From assembly GCA_034509755.1 (NCBI GenBank), contig CM067541.1, positions 56,989,556 to 57,053,555 of the forward strand: 64,000 bases of DNA, given 5' to 3'. Position 1 is the stretch's first letter; each line of letters opens with the position of its first letter. Source of the DNA: Anisodus tanguticus. Its lineage: Eukaryota > Streptophyta > Magnoliopsida > Solanales > Solanaceae. A program made the translations under genes and the position numbers. Of this stretch, positions 23,542 to 35,600 are shown one piece after another. The notes beneath the pieces are model-generated. The model saw only the letters and a list, made by a program, of their open reading frames with translations, ran no database searches and was not told where the DNA came from.

Positions 23542-25143
23542 ATTATATATGGCAATAAAATAAGGAAAAAATAAATCTGACTTGCACATGTTTGGTTTGA
23601 CTAGTTTTTTTTTTGGTAAATTAGAAAATTACCTAAATAACAAAATTTAACTTTTTTAAAAAGTGAATGTATGTCTTACTCAAATTCAAAAAGTAGTTCA
23701 AGAAGAAAGAATTGTTCAAATCTATATAAAAAGAGCACACATCTTGTTAACCATCAATGTAGTATATTTTTCATTTTTTAACACTTCACCTCACGCAGGA
23801 CTGGACATGCATTGGCAATTTAATTTGGGGGAGGGTGAGATGAGATGGATCATGCTCACCTACCATGTAAGAATTGAGATTGGGACGAAAATTTAGAAAA
23901 ATAAAATAATTTGAGAGTTATTTCTGTTTTTGATTCATGGTAATGACCTCATTATATAAAGGTAAGTGATGTCTTTAACCAAGTCTAATAGGACTTCGAA
24001 TTCTATTTTACCTTAATTACAATTATATCATATAGACTTAAACTATTATAATTAGATTAAAATAAGATCACAATTATATAATCTCAATACCCCACGATTC
24101 AAATATGTTAGAAACAGAAACTCCAGATTCTTTCAAATTATCATATTTCATCTTCAGAAAATTTGGGCATTTATTTGCCTCCCTCTAAATATGTCTTACA
24201 ATGATCATATTGGTTTTTAGCAAATACTTATAATATACAAGTATATAGACTTAATTAAGAGGGTGATATTGTCCTCGATGACAAATTTGACAACAAGTAG
24301 GTTGATTCTTCTTCTAGTTCTTAATATCTCAATTCTTTTGCTTATTTTAGCAATTGTTTGATGTTTCATAGTTTTGTAACAAGGTTTGAGATAGACATTG
24401 TCTCACCAGAGTAATAGCCACTTTCCTTGTTCTTCTCTAAAAATTTCTCCTGAAAACAACATTTTCAATTTGAATCTTGACACTATCATCAATATTCAGT
24501 TTAATCTTTCCTTAACAATGGTTTGACCGAATGGTTTAGCAACATCAATAATAATTCCTTAACAATGGTTTGACCGAATGGTTTAGCAACATCAATAATA
24601 ATTAATTATTATTATTATTATATAATATTAATTTAAGTTGAAAATGATTTCCTCTATAATTTTGCCTGATCTTTAATTGCGGAGGGGAAAATGGCTAAAC
24701 GCATATCGTGATTAGTCATTGATGAGGAAGAAAAAATGTCGAAGTTACTTTTCTTAGCAAACATTAGGTTTGGTATGTACCACAATGTCGAGAAATGTGA
24801 AATATTTTACTCTTAACAAGCCCATCTAATCCTTGTGATTATACTACAATGTGCTAAGAAAGTGAACTGGTCCAACATATTCCAATCATTTAATCTATGC
24901 AAAATTCCAATGCAATAATTTATCAAACTCTATTGTTCTGAATGAAAAGTCAACAAAATCATAGAATATGAGCTGCCTTGCAGCCAGTACTAATTTCACT
25001 AAATTAAAGAAACCTCTTCTTTACCCAAAAAGTTACCGTAAAATTTGTAAATGGTTTTAAGGATACGTGGACTGATTCATAAATCATTGATAATAAATAA
25101 GCAAAATTGAAGTGACAAAGTAAAAAAAAAATAGCCTAGACTA
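23542..25143. other. Non-coding region
   Basis: AT-rich sequence. It contains a perfect 47-bp tandem duplication (24510-24603). The reading frame at 23663-23896 shows no recognisable domain. No gene is supported. Confidence 0.4.
24510..24603. repeat. Perfect 47-bp tandem duplication
   Basis: Two identical adjacent units starting CCTTAACAATGGTTTGACCG, followed by a short ATT microsatellite. Confidence 0.95.
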
Positions 25144-25157
25144 CCTTGAATTCGGAT

Positions 25158-25281
25158 CTTTGTCTTGAGCCGAGGGTCTTCCGGAAACAACCGCTCTACC
25201 TACCAATGTGGAGGTAAGGTCTGTGTACACTCTACACTCTCCCAGACCCCACGGTGTGGGATTTTACTGGGTATGTTGTTG
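25158..25281 (+). mobile_element. TS-type SINE, nearly full length
   Basis: It reads CTTGAGCCGAGGGTCTTCCG, AACAACCGCTCTACC, GGTAAGGTCTGTGTACAC and CCCACGGTGTGGGATTTTAC, and ends with TTG repeats. A 14-bp direct repeat with one mismatch (CCTTGAATTCGGAT and CCTTGAACTCGGAT) lies at 25144-25157 and 25282-25295. Confidence 0.92.
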
Positions 25282-25295
25282 CCTTGAACTCGGAT

Positions 25296-26198
25296 GAATC
25301 CTCTGAACAAGATTGGTCCGGGCTTGAGTAAAGTAACTTCGGTTATAAGACAATATGAGAGCAGAAGAGTAAAATGTCTATAACATTAAGCGTGCAAGTA
25401 CAAATTGTGATAATAGAATGCCCTTCCAACATAAAGGTTGGACTCCTTTTATAATCATGAGAGCAACGCATTGATGCCCGAGAATCTATCTACAATTGAA
25501 TGACATTAATGCTAACTATGGCCTCTTAATGAATGAAGAGTAACGGTTGGCGTCATATCCGGAACGGATACGCGTTAGATGCCCCCGATACTTCACCCGG
25601 TTCCAACCGGCTCGGTTGTACCCGGACTCGTCTTAACTTTCGTTTCGCCTCGATGTCAAGTCATCCGGCTCAGATATTAACCATCTACCTCAAACTTCTC
25701 ATTCTAATCTTGCCACATATCATGCCGAATTTCACCGTATACACCTCTGAAGTTGCAAATTCTATTAATATGTTACTCCAATATACAATTCCAGTTACTG
25801 TACAAAGAATAGTTTATTTACCTATAACAAATTGTACAGAGGGCACCACAATAAAGAAACGTTATCCGCTGAAGTTTTGAGGCATTTAGAAAAATTTATG
25901 CATTTACCTTTAAAACACATCAAGCGAATGAAAATCAGGATATCACGGGTTGCTTAATTGATCCATTGAATAACCCAAATTGACCCGTCTAAGAATTGGG
26001 TCAGCTTGGGTTACAACCCAATGACCCGTTAAGAACATGTCTTTGACCCAATAACCCGTTTAAGGTTTTGAAGATTGAGCAAATTATACATTTATGGGCC
26101 AAATTTGACACCTCTAAGTCTAAACCGTTGTGTAACTAGAAAAACTAACTCAAAGTTATGGAATTACTAAATAATATTGCAACTCATATAAATTGAAT
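25296..26198. other. Non-coding, repeat-like region
   Basis: The part 25296-25750 looks like retrotransposon LTR or other repeat sequence (minus-strand GATTATAAAAGGAGTCC, a TATA-like box). The open frame at 25533-25880 lies in it and has no domain. From 25950 to 26105 there are several AATAACCC/GGGTTAC-type words resembling the end of a degenerate hAT-type element. No gene. Confidence 0.4.
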
Positions 26199-26203
26199 GT
26201 GAA

Positions 26204-26372
26204 TGTTAGATTGTTGTATTAATCTCTCTTGCGGGGTCTTTCTCATTAATACAAATATACATAGTGTGTACAAGATGAATCCTAATTGAATGAGGATATA
26301 TATTTTACATAAGTACACACTAATATTAATTACATAATATATGGCGAATATATGGTACAATATTCGCTATCA
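26204..26372 (-). repeat. Copia 3' LTR
   Basis: A TG...CA-bounded repeat of 169 bp, matched by 31044-31211 with scattered differences and a 3-bp indel near its start. Confidence 0.95.
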
Positions 26373-26379
26373 CACCCCC

Positions 26380-27135
26380 TCAGTTTAAGCGGGAGGAGGC
26401 CGAACGCTGAGACTGGATCTGAAGTCTAGTAAGCCCCTTAGTGAAAATATTTGCATACTGATCCGAAGAAGGCACATGCAACACCTTAACATGACCTATA
26501 GCAACCTTCTCACGAACAAAATGTATATTCATCTCAATGTGTTTGATTCTCTGATGCTGAACCGGGTTATGAGATAAGTAGATCGCAGATATGTTATCAC
26601 AGTAAATCATAAACGTCTTATGTAAGGGACAATGAAGCTCCAAGAGGAGGTTTCGGAGCCAGCAGATCTCAGCAACAACGTTTGCAACTCCTCTATATTA
26701 TGCTTTTGCACTCGATCTGGAGAGTGTGGCTTGCCGCTTGGCAAATCACGAGATGAGATTGTCTCCTAAGAACACACAGTAGCCATACGTGGAGCGTCGG
26801 GTGTCCGGGTAGCCTGCCCAATCGGCATCCGTATATGATATCAGCATGGTCGGTGCAGAGGGGTATAGATGTAATCCATAATCAAGAGTGCCCTTATCGT
26901 ATCGAATGATACGTTTAAAGGATGTAAAGTGAGGCTCCTTGGGGACATGCATAAATAAACACACATGTTGAACAGCAAATGCAATATCAGGCATGGTAAA
27001 TGTAAGATATTGAAGTGCACCTACGAGACTCCTATATAGAGTGGGATCGGACAATGAATCACCATCAACAGCACTAAGTTTCGACTTCGAGTCGACCGGA
27101 GTAGGCATGATCTTGTAGTTTACCATTTTAGCCAT
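26380..27135 (-). pseudogene. Copia RNase H region, broken
   Basis: Two open pieces, 26746-27135 and 26380-26643, are parted by stop codons. The first continues the reverse transcriptase C-terminal part (YRSLVGALQYLTFT) into the RNase H start (YTDADWAGYPDTRRS). The second ends with IYLSHNPVQHQRIKHIEMNI and the usual IFTKGL tail. The missing middle is present but interrupted by at least two stops between 26643 and 26746. Confidence 0.9.
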
Positions 27136-27780
27136 TTACACAATTTCTTCCACATACTTATGCTGACACAGGAACACAGTATCTGCAGATCTAGTCACAG
27201 AAATCCCCAAGAAGTAACTCAACTTCCCTAAGTCTGTCATAGTAAATTCGGATTTGAGTAGAACAATGATCTCATTTTTTAATACATCAGAAGAGGCAGT
27301 CAGAACAATATCATCTACATATAATAACAAGTATGCAATGTTACTACCTCTATGAAAAATAAAAAGGGAATGGTCACATTTGCTGCATACAAACCCAATC
27401 TGCATAATGTAAGTAGCAAAGCGCTCATACCATGCCCTGAAAGCCTGTTTCAAACCATATAGTGAATTACGAAGACGGCAGACATAATGAGGAGCCTCTG
27501 GATGTACAAAGTCTGGCGGCTGGAGCATGTAAACAGTTTCTTTCACATTTTCATGTAAGAACGCATTCTTCACATCGAGCTGATGAATCGACCAGTTCTT
27601 ACCCATAGCTATGCTCAGAATCGTGAGAATGGTAGTCGGTTTAACCACCGAACTAAACGTCTCACCAAAATCAATACCCTCTTGATGCCTAATTCCATTA
27701 GCCGCAAGTCTCACCTTATGGTACTCAAGGTCACCACTGTCTCTGAATTTGTGACGAAAGAGCCGCATACACCGAATCAC
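27136..27780 (-). pseudogene. Copia reverse transcriptase
   Basis: The open piece carries the usual Copia blocks: the QLDVKNAFLHENVKETVYM region, SLYGLKQAFRAWYERF, and the catalytic LLLYVDDIVLTAS with both aspartates kept. It is separated from the next domain by a stop codon near 27135. Confidence 0.93.
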
Positions 27781-27914
27781 ATTAACCCATCCGGCTTTGA
27801 AACCAGATCTTAAGTGTGTTGTTTCATTAAAACGTTAAATTCCTCACGCATGGCTGCATTCCAATTCGGGTCAAGTTTGGCTAATTTTGTGTTTTCATGA
27901 ATTGGGGATATAGT

Positions 27915-28625
27915 TTAAGTGGAGAGGTTAATGTGAACTTTGGGTTTGAAAATCCCATGCTGAGTACGGGTCTCCATTATGTGCGTTGGGACAAGGGTTG
28001 TTTGGGGTGAGATCTGGGGGTGTCTCGGGTCAGTGGTCGAGGGCATGAAGAGGAGTGACGGGAAAGTATTACCGTTGGATGAGGGTCGGGATTGATCGAC
28101 GGGACTAGAGGGGATAGGGTTCGGTTCCGGTGACCGGTGTCGGGAGGGAGTTTCTACGGGGATGGGTGTTGGTTGACTGGGACGGGTTGGTAGTGGGTCA
28201 TTGGTTGGACTGAGGTGTTCGACAGGAGGGTGGTTATCTGGTGTCGGTGACGGTTGGGTTATCGGATTGGTTGGCCAGTGGGTGGGGGAGACAATGGCAG
28301 TTTGGATCGACGCTGGTGGAGGTAATTTCGACGGGACAGGGGTGGCAGCAGTGGGGTTGGGTAGTGATGGAATAGTGGGGATGGTGTCACGACGGAGTAG
28401 GGTATGGACAATAGGAGAGGAATCAGACTCGTCGAGAAAGGTATAATCCGTGTTCCGAAATTTTTGGATGTTTGCAAATGAAAAGATTGATTCATCAAAC
28501 GTGATATGGCAAGAGACAATGATCTTACGTGTAGACAAGTCATAGCATAAATACCCCTTATGATTGGACGAGAAGTCTAAGAAGACACATGGATTGGTGT
28601 GAGGTGCTAGTTTATGAGGGGCCAT
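27915..28625 (-). pseudogene. Copia integrase C-terminal part and Pro/Ser-rich linker
   Basis: It begins with APHKLAPHTNPCVFLDFSSN and YLCYDLSTRKIIVSCHITFDE, typical of the Copia integrase tail. Then comes a long proline/serine/threonine-rich linker before reverse transcriptase. A short gap of frame-broken sequence (27781-27914) follows. Confidence 0.9.
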
Positions 28626-29398
28626 GGAGGCAAGATTCGGAAAGCAAAGGCAACCGAAAATTTGAAGGTGATCATAAGAGGGGATCCGACGGAATAGAAT
28701 TTTGGTGGGGATTTTATTGTGAAGAGTGCGGGTAGGTAATATATTAAGAATGTATTATACCATTTTAACGGCATAAACCCAAAAGTAAGGGGGAGGGAAG
28801 CATGAAAAGGGATCGTACGAACCATGTTATTGATAGTGCGGATGATTCGTTCGGCTTTACCATTTTTTGGGGAGGTGTGGGGACACGAAAGATGAAAATC
28901 CATGCCATTATTTGTACAAAATTTTTGAAACGCGGAATTGTTAAACTAACGACCATTATCACATTGAAACAATTTGATGGCTCTTTCAAATTGTGTTTTG
29001 ATATAGATACGAAATTCAAGAAACTTGGCGAAAACTTCATACTTGAATTTAAGTGGGTAAACCCAGAGAAAGTGAGAAAAATCATCTAATAAAATGAGAT
29101 AATATTTATGACCCAGTGAACTAGTAATGGGAGATGTCCATAAGTCCACATGAACAATGTCAAATGGAGAAAAAGTAACACTTATAGATGACTTAAAAGG
29201 AAGGCGAACATGCTTGCCTAGAGGGCAAGAATAACAATTTTGGGCAATGTTCTCATTAGCTTCTAAGAAAATTAAAAACAGGAGCGCCTGGGTATCTAAG
29301 TCTATTGTGTCAAGTTGACAGAGAGATTGCAGTGAGAGAGGTATATGATCGGGGTCTGGCAGCGAAAGTGGATGAAAAATGATAGAGGTCCCCCACAC
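28607..29398 (-). pseudogene. Copia integrase core, frameshifted
   Basis: Pieces at 28946-29398 and 28607-28903. The three catalytic residues of the DDE core can be placed: D in IVHVDLWTSP, D in FQCDNGR and E in KNGKAERIIRTI. They sit in different frames, so the core is broken. Confidence 0.9.
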
Positions 29399-29870
29399 TA
29401 TTGCATCTCGTAAGAGGTATCCCCGTAAGTAAATCCTTCACAGAAAAACTAAAGGGGTCAAACTCAACAGATACGGAATTGTTACGAGTAAATTTTCTAA
29501 CATATATTAAGTTTTTAATGATGCTAGGATCATAGAAGATGTTATTTATGGAGAATGGTGAGTGACGTGGTTTTGTATGGGTGGTACCATAACTTTGAAT
29601 TAGAATGCGATGACCATTACCGACCGTAATAAATTGAGGATACTTCAAACGAAACAGTTGGGAGAGATTACCCGAGGAACTGGTGAGATGAGAAGTGGCT
29701 CCCATATCCATGTACCAATTTTCGTTGGGCTGTTGTAGATTTAATGAGCTGAAGGCCTGGCCCAAATCAGTGGGGACCAAGTCGTACGCAATCTGTTGTT
29801 GCTGGGTCGTCATGAGATGTGCCTGCTGGGCCGAGTGAGGCGCCTGGCGTGGGCCTGATGATAAACCCAA
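29310..29870 (-). pseudogene. Copia protease and pre-integrase region
   Basis: WYMDMGATSHLTSS marks the aspartic protease. The second active-site residue, usually Thr or Ser, is Met (DMG). The sequence continues with FYDPSIIKNLIYVRKFTRN and GIPLTRCNSVGDLYHF, the pre-integrase region. The zinc-binding part beyond has shifted frame. Confidence 0.9.
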
Positions 29871-29935
29871 AATGTCAGACTTCTAGTTAGCCTGGTACCG
29901 GGCCGCTGCTGCTATAGGAAAAGGGTAGAGGGCGA

Positions 29936-29992
29936 GGCCCAGTTGCCTGGGTTCGGCCCAGTTGCCTGGGTTCGGCCCAGTTGCCTGGGTTC
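29936..29992. repeat. Three copies of a 19-bp unit in the gag/pol junction
   Basis: GGCCCAGTTGCCTGGGTTC occurs three times head to tail with no differences. As 19 is not a multiple of 3, each copy is read in a new frame. Confidence 0.95.
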
Positions 29993-30024
29993 GGCCAGTG
30001 GCTTAGGCCGGCACACTGGAAATT

Positions 30025-30909
30025 CTAGTTGGCCTGGGATTGTTGGCCTGCTTGTCCCCCACGCCCGCGGCCTCTACCGCCTCTGCCATTGACGCGTCCT
30101 TTACCACATCTGCCATCGCTGTGGCTGCCCCGCGGTTGTTGGTTGTCCGGCGGTGGTGATTGGCCGACAGGGGTGGCGTTTGTCGCCGGAGTTTCAACCG
30201 CTAACGCCTTTTGATTATGTTTGTCATGTTTGGCATATCGGGTTTCTTCCAATAGTAATTATGAACGGCTATTGAAACTGGATAGTGGATCGACTTGTTG
30301 GATCATAGTCGCTAGAGTATTGTATTCGCCCTTCGGTAAACCAACAACTAGTTGTAAAACCATCTTTGTTTCAGAAATTGGTGTCCCCACATTGGATAAT
30401 TGGTCCACAACTAACTTCAATTGTTTACAATACTCAGACATGTTGGTAAAATTCTCAAGACGTGTATTATTAAATTGCTCCTCCATGTACACGGCATGTG
30501 TGTGCTTGTTGTCCTGAAATATCTCCTCCAACTGTATCCATAACTCACGAGTCGAGGCTCCAATTTTCATAATCGTATGAAGCGAGTCCTTAGAGATGGT
30601 GTCATAAATCCACTGCTTGACTATAGTGTCAAGTCGGTGCCATGCCGTTTCGTCGACCTTAATAGGGCGAGGGAAGGAGTCATTAATATGATCAAGCACG
30701 TTATAAGCACATGCATGTATGCTAAAGAGTTCAACCCACGAAGAATATTGACCATCTTCTTGATCAAGAACTAAGGTAATGAAGTTCTTGATATTGGTGA
30801 CGGCAAATGCCGGATGGAAAGAATAAGTAGAGGAGGGAGTGGGGGGTTGTGGGTGACGACTGGAGGAGGAGGAAGTCATGGGAGAGGTTGGAGTAGCCAT
30901 GGAAGACAT
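30025..30909 (-). pseudogene. Copia gag
   Basis: The open piece 30259-30909 holds a Copia-type gag: ITLVLDQEDGQYSSWVELFS, IWDTISKDSL-like and QLEEIFQDNKHTHAVYMEEQF blocks. The piece 30025-30252 follows in another frame and gives a Gly/Arg-rich tail (RGGRGRGRGG) where many Copia gags have a zinc knuckle. A stop separates the two near 30258. Confidence 0.9.
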
Positions 30910-31029
30910 TAGAGGGGCTGGATGTTGGTTGGGAAGAGGAAAAAAATAGGGTTTGTGGTGGGGGAAGCCGCCGACCGAGGAGTAGGGGGTCGTTGGGAAA
31001 AGACTTAAGTTTAGGTGTTTTTAGGGTTT

Positions 31030-31043
31030 GGCTCTTGATACCA
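31030..31043 (-). other. Primer-binding site of the Copia element
   Basis: TGGTATCAAGAGCC on the minus strand directly follows the 5' LTR and fits the 3' end of initiator tRNA-Met. Confidence 0.9.
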
Positions 31044-31211
31044 TGTTAGATTGTATTAATCATCCTTGCGGAGTCTTTCTCATTAATATAAATATATATA
31101 TTATGTGTATAAGATGAATCCTAATTGAATGAGGATCTCTATTTTACATAATTCCACACTAATATTAATTACAGAATATACGGCGAATATATGGTAATAT
31201 ACTCGCTATCA
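31044..31211 (-). repeat. Copia 5' LTR
   Basis: The partner of 26204-26372. It is followed by the target duplication GTGAA at 31212-31216. Confidence 0.95.
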
Positions 31212-31562
31212 GTGAACAAAGTCTCATATTGATAGTTGAAAAGAAAAAAAAATTACATGTGAAGTATAGTCATATTCCTAATGGGTGAATATATGTATTT
31301 GATCCAAAACTAATAATATCACATCATATTAAGAAAGTATTTTTGAGTTATTTTAGCTCAACAAAACACTCAACTCTTAATGGATATGAAATTCTAATAC
31401 AAGACTATTACAAGCTAAGAAGTTGGCCTCCAAAACCAGGTCCTTTTAACGCTGACATTATTGCTTATAATTGAAGACACATCTTGAATGTTGGATATCT
31501 ACTGGATCAATAATAATTTATTCAAATGAAAATAAGTTTGGTATAATAGTAACATCTTCAAA

Positions 31563-31720
31563 CTCAGAATAGAGTTGTGGACCTGCTAGCAAAGGAAGGA
31601 GCCAAGAAAAAAGAGTTTGGGCAGATAAAATTGATGGCAATTCCTCCCGTGTTTGTGAATGATGTTTTTTGGGTAGACATTGCAGGAATTGTTTTTTACA
31701 AGGAAAATTCTAGCATGTAA
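31563..31720 (+). pseudogene. LINE RNase H C-terminal scrap
   Basis: An open stretch reads NRVVDLLAKEGAKKKEFG followed by MAIPPVFVNDVFWVD, which fits the end of the RNase H-like domain at the C terminus of plant LINE ORF2 proteins. Only about 50 codons remain, outside any intact element. Confidence 0.65.
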
Positions 31721-31736
31721 TAATAAAGGGCAAATA

Positions 31737-32410
31737 TTACAATCCTATATTTTTTATGGGGACCCAAACAGTCCCCAAATCTGTATGACTCCAATTTACC
31801 AAAAAATAAAAAACATTTCAAACTCAAGAATTAGAATATAACTGTTATATTATAGAATCTAACCATTTCATAAAAGGAATCAAATGCGTATTTATGAGTC
31901 CGATGAGAGGATAAGCAAGCATGTGGATAGTCGAGAGAATAGAACTTTACATTTGGGGATTTTGGCGCGAGGTTGTTAGGAATATTTTCAGGATTCGGAA
32001 TTTTGTGTTTAAGGGTTGTGAATTCTAAAAAATATACTTTATTAGATATTATATAAATTATTTATACATGTTAAGTAGATTTTTATCACAAATACGGAGT
32101 GTTAACTAAAACTATTAAATTCTGTCGAACCTGTAATTAGAACTCTAACTTCGTCCCAAGACTTTTTTGGGTTTTTTTCTAAATTAATTTTCTAAAAGTG
32201 GCAGTTTAGGCATTCATAGAATAAATATATATACAAAATGTATGTATTTTTCTTACCTTTCTTGATTTAATCCAACCACCTAAAGATGAAAATATATCCC
32301 ATCTTTGTTCTGAAGTTTCAGTCTCAACGAGTTTGCTTGACAGCTTGAGAGATAAATTAATAATTGGTACTAATCTAAAGTTGGATGTGTTTATCACCGC
32401 AAAGAAAACG
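31737..32410. other. Non-coding region
   Basis: AT-rich sequence with no supported gene. The minus-strand open frame at 32206-32397 has no recognisable domain. Confidence 0.4.
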
Positions 32411-32645
32411 GTAAAGAATGGATCTTGGGTCTAACTCAACTAGACTTTGTTAATTGGAGCGTGGAAATATAATTTGGGGGCTCAACATCGATGGACAACG
32501 AATTGGAATATGTCTGACTCTGATACCATGTAAAGAATGAATCTTCAGCCTAACTCAACCCAAAAGCTAGCTTGTAGGGTGAGGATTGTAAGTCCATATA
32601 AGGAGTCCATGTTCTCATTCCACATCCGATGTGGGACTCTTAACA
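32411..32645 (-). mobile_element. TRIM-type miniature LTR element, minus strand, truncated
   Basis: An LTR lies at 32529-32645 (TGTAAAGAATGAATCTTCAG ... GGGACTCTTAACA). The primer-binding site next to it reads TGGTATCAGAGTCAGA on the minus strand. A short internal part follows, and a stub of the second LTR (GTAAAGAATGGATCTTGGG) lies at 32411-32440. The interior shares CCAAATTATAT..CCACGCT and CAATTAACAAA with the TRIM at 42794-43081, so the two belong to one family. Confidence 0.75.
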
Positions 32646-35600
32646 AAAACTAATCATAGGTTGGATCAATGAATATAATCATATATTCTTGTCCAACTTT
32701 TTGTGTGAGTGACTACCCCTTGAAAGATTCTTATCCCTTTGTCTCTAGGTCCGAAGGGATTCAGTGCCCAACTACCGACTCCTTCCGGAATTACGTTATT
32801 GGAGCCGAGCCAGGAATGGCCATTAGTGGACACCCACCACTTTTCACTGGTTAGAGAGGTACGGGCCAGGTGGGTCCAGGGTCCAACAGCCGGATCGATT
32901 ACGAGTCATCTCCTAGCCTGATTTTTCTTTTGTTTTTGGTGGTTCAAACTAAATGAAAGAAAGATCGAACAAATCTATTGAATAGACATCTACTTCCTGG
33001 TCCTTTCGAACCAGTCAAAACCCGGAGCAAGGGATTTGAAGAACTTTATCAATATGAGGAGATTATAAAACTACTTTAACATTTATATTTCATACCTATA
33101 TTTATTACTTAATCATGATTGAGTGATATATATCTTTACTTTGATTATTAACAAAAATAAATTATTTAATTTAATGTAAGATGTCAATAAATATTTACTA
33201 TTATAAAAGTACTACTCAAAAGTAAAAGCTATAAAGTGTTTGATTGGACTCGACTTTTAATTTTTTCTAGAAATAAAAGACTTTGGACCAATAAGCTATA
33301 TGCAAGCATCTTTAACATACCATGTTGTTTCTATAAGGATATTTTAATAAAAGGGTAACACATGACATCGAAATATAAGAGTTCTCAAACATAAACAAAA
33401 TTCTGCTTTCTTGAAAAGGAAAACAAAAGTGACTTATAAATTACAAAAAAAAATTGGGGGTGGGGGGATAGAGTATCTAATTAACTTTGAATATACTTGA
33501 TTAATTTTCTAAATATCTGTCAAGCCCTCCGTTTGAATTTATTATACTTTTCAAATTATGAATTCATACCATACTACTTATTGTAATTTTATTAAAATTT
33601 TACACATAAATTGGTGTTCCGCATCAAATATTAATATGGCAACATTATATTCGTTTCTGAATAATAATTACTGTTAAAATAATTAAGACGCACGTAAATT
33701 AATCAGACATACCGGCATACAAAAAATAGTGCATCTATTTTGTTGTTTTTCGTGTTTGGAGGGGAAGTGGACCATGTAAGTGTATGATTACAGGGCACGA
33801 GAGGCGTTAGATTGGATCATATCCTGGAGGAGTATTTCTGCTCTCAGCACTGCAGTTTAAAGACATTGCTGAAAGATAAAGGTTAGGTAATTCACACAAC
33901 CAAAGTTAGTGGTTTCTGAAAAGTTGCATGTGCTTCAATTCTTCCACATCAAACACATTAAAAAGTCTAAAGATTTGCCAGAATAAACCAGTTTTCACTT
34001 TGGTCACATGCTCCCTTCTTTCACACGAGTCTAAATTAGATGCACTGTCAAATTATTCAAGGTATTGGAAATAGTTATTAGGTCCGGCCCTTGATAAGAG
34101 GGATTAATTATCTCGTTAGCTCATCAATTTATCCTCCTCTTACATTCTATCTATAATGTATAAATACATCAATATGAGTGTTTGAAAAGTAAGTTTTACC
34201 ACCATAATATGACGACTAGGGATAGCTATCTAAAAGAAAAAAACGTTTCAAAAGTGAGGATTCTGACGATTGGTGACACAAGCGCTTCCGCTAGGAAGAA
34301 ACACGTAAAGCTCCTAACTCTTAAACTAGTATTTAGGTTAAAATAGTACACAAAGGATATCTACATTAAACTTATTTACAATGTGAGATATATAATTTTG
34401 AAAATAAAATAAAGTACGTACTAATAAAAAATGACTCAAAATTTGAAGTTGATGTGTTATAGATTCTAGCCCTTTTAAATTAATGAATTCTAAATTATAC
34501 AATATTAAATATATTTGTAAGCTAAATACAAAGTTTTGAATTAAAATTATTGAATAATATTTTACGGAACTCATTCTACTATAACTCTGTCTATAAAGAT
34601 GATCTGATGATATACAAATTTAGTATAGTAAAGATGCATGTAACTTGAACTTCTTTCACAAGACCTCAAGTTTTGCCATATTGTCACATTCTTTTCGGAA
34701 AGTGGAACTAAAATTTTAAATTAGTTCTTGCAGAGTACTACGTATTTTTGTGCCCTTATAACAAAGATGTGAGCTAACAACATATATAATTCGCGTCAAC
34801 AATAATGAATATATTCTCACCCTCTGATAAAGGTTATATACTTAATATTCACCATCGTTTTTCTATAATGATACGCTCAAGGAAGGTGTTAATTTCTTTT
34901 ATTGCAAAATAGTACTTAACTTTAATTCAAAACAGTAGAACGCTCAACTTGGACTTGGTACTATTTATCTATGGGTAACAAAAATCATTATATTTTAGAA
35001 TTAACTATGGCAAGTAGTTATTCCTTTATTTATCTTCAAACCTGAATGAGGACAATTATGAGGATATCGAGAAAAAAATTATTTTTTTTGTAGAGCTTAA
35101 AAGTTAAAAGGGTATTATGATTCATGAGTTAATTGTCGAAAAAAAATAAAAGACGGACTTGGTCTTCACCTTTCTTTTTGTTTTACCTATTTTTATTTTT
35201 GACTTTTTATCAATGCCTCCTTTTCCAACTTTTTTTTAAAAGGCAATATTTCATCACATACTTTAGAACCTTTCCATTTGTATAATTGTTGCAAAAAGAA
35301 CACTCATAAATGAAATTCAATAATACTTTTGTTTTCGTTTCGATTTGATGGTCATAGATGTTAAAATATAATTGGAAGAAAGTAGTTCTTTTCTCTGCTA
35401 CAATAACAAGATCATGAGTATTATTATTATTATTATAAAAATTTATAAGTCATAACCATATTTGAGGAAGATCTATGCTCCTGCTAAATTGTAAAGGCTC
35501 AATTCATCACCGCCCCTTAAATTTGTCAATAAATTTCATTTAAACACTCAAAATATGACCTGTTTTAATTGAGCAACTGAACATATGATAAAGTGTTCCT

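Larger units (their letters stand above)
26204..31211 (-). mobile_element. Ty1/Copia LTR retrotransposon, complete structure, mutated coding region
   Basis: A 5.0-kb element on the minus strand. Short LTRs lie at 26204-26372 (3') and 31044-31211 (5'); they differ at about a tenth of positions by eye. A perfect 5-bp target duplication GTGAA is at 26199-26203 and 31212-31216. The primer-binding site (31030-31043) reads TGGTATCAAGAGCC on the minus strand, fitting tRNA-Met. The polypurine tract before the 3' LTR contains GAGGGGGTG. Order of domains: gag, protease, integrase, reverse transcriptase, RNase H, the Copia order. Frameshifts and stops occur throughout, so it cannot move on its own. LTR divergence suggests an old insertion; no rate is applied here. 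Confidence 0.97.

Noticed and set aside
25533..25880. 115-codon plus-strand open frame
   Set aside because: It lies in repeat-like sequence next to a SINE insertion site and shows no domain or codon pattern of a host gene.
28201..28446. Plus-strand open frame inside the Copia
   Set aside because: It is the antisense shadow of the Pro/Ser-rich linker region.
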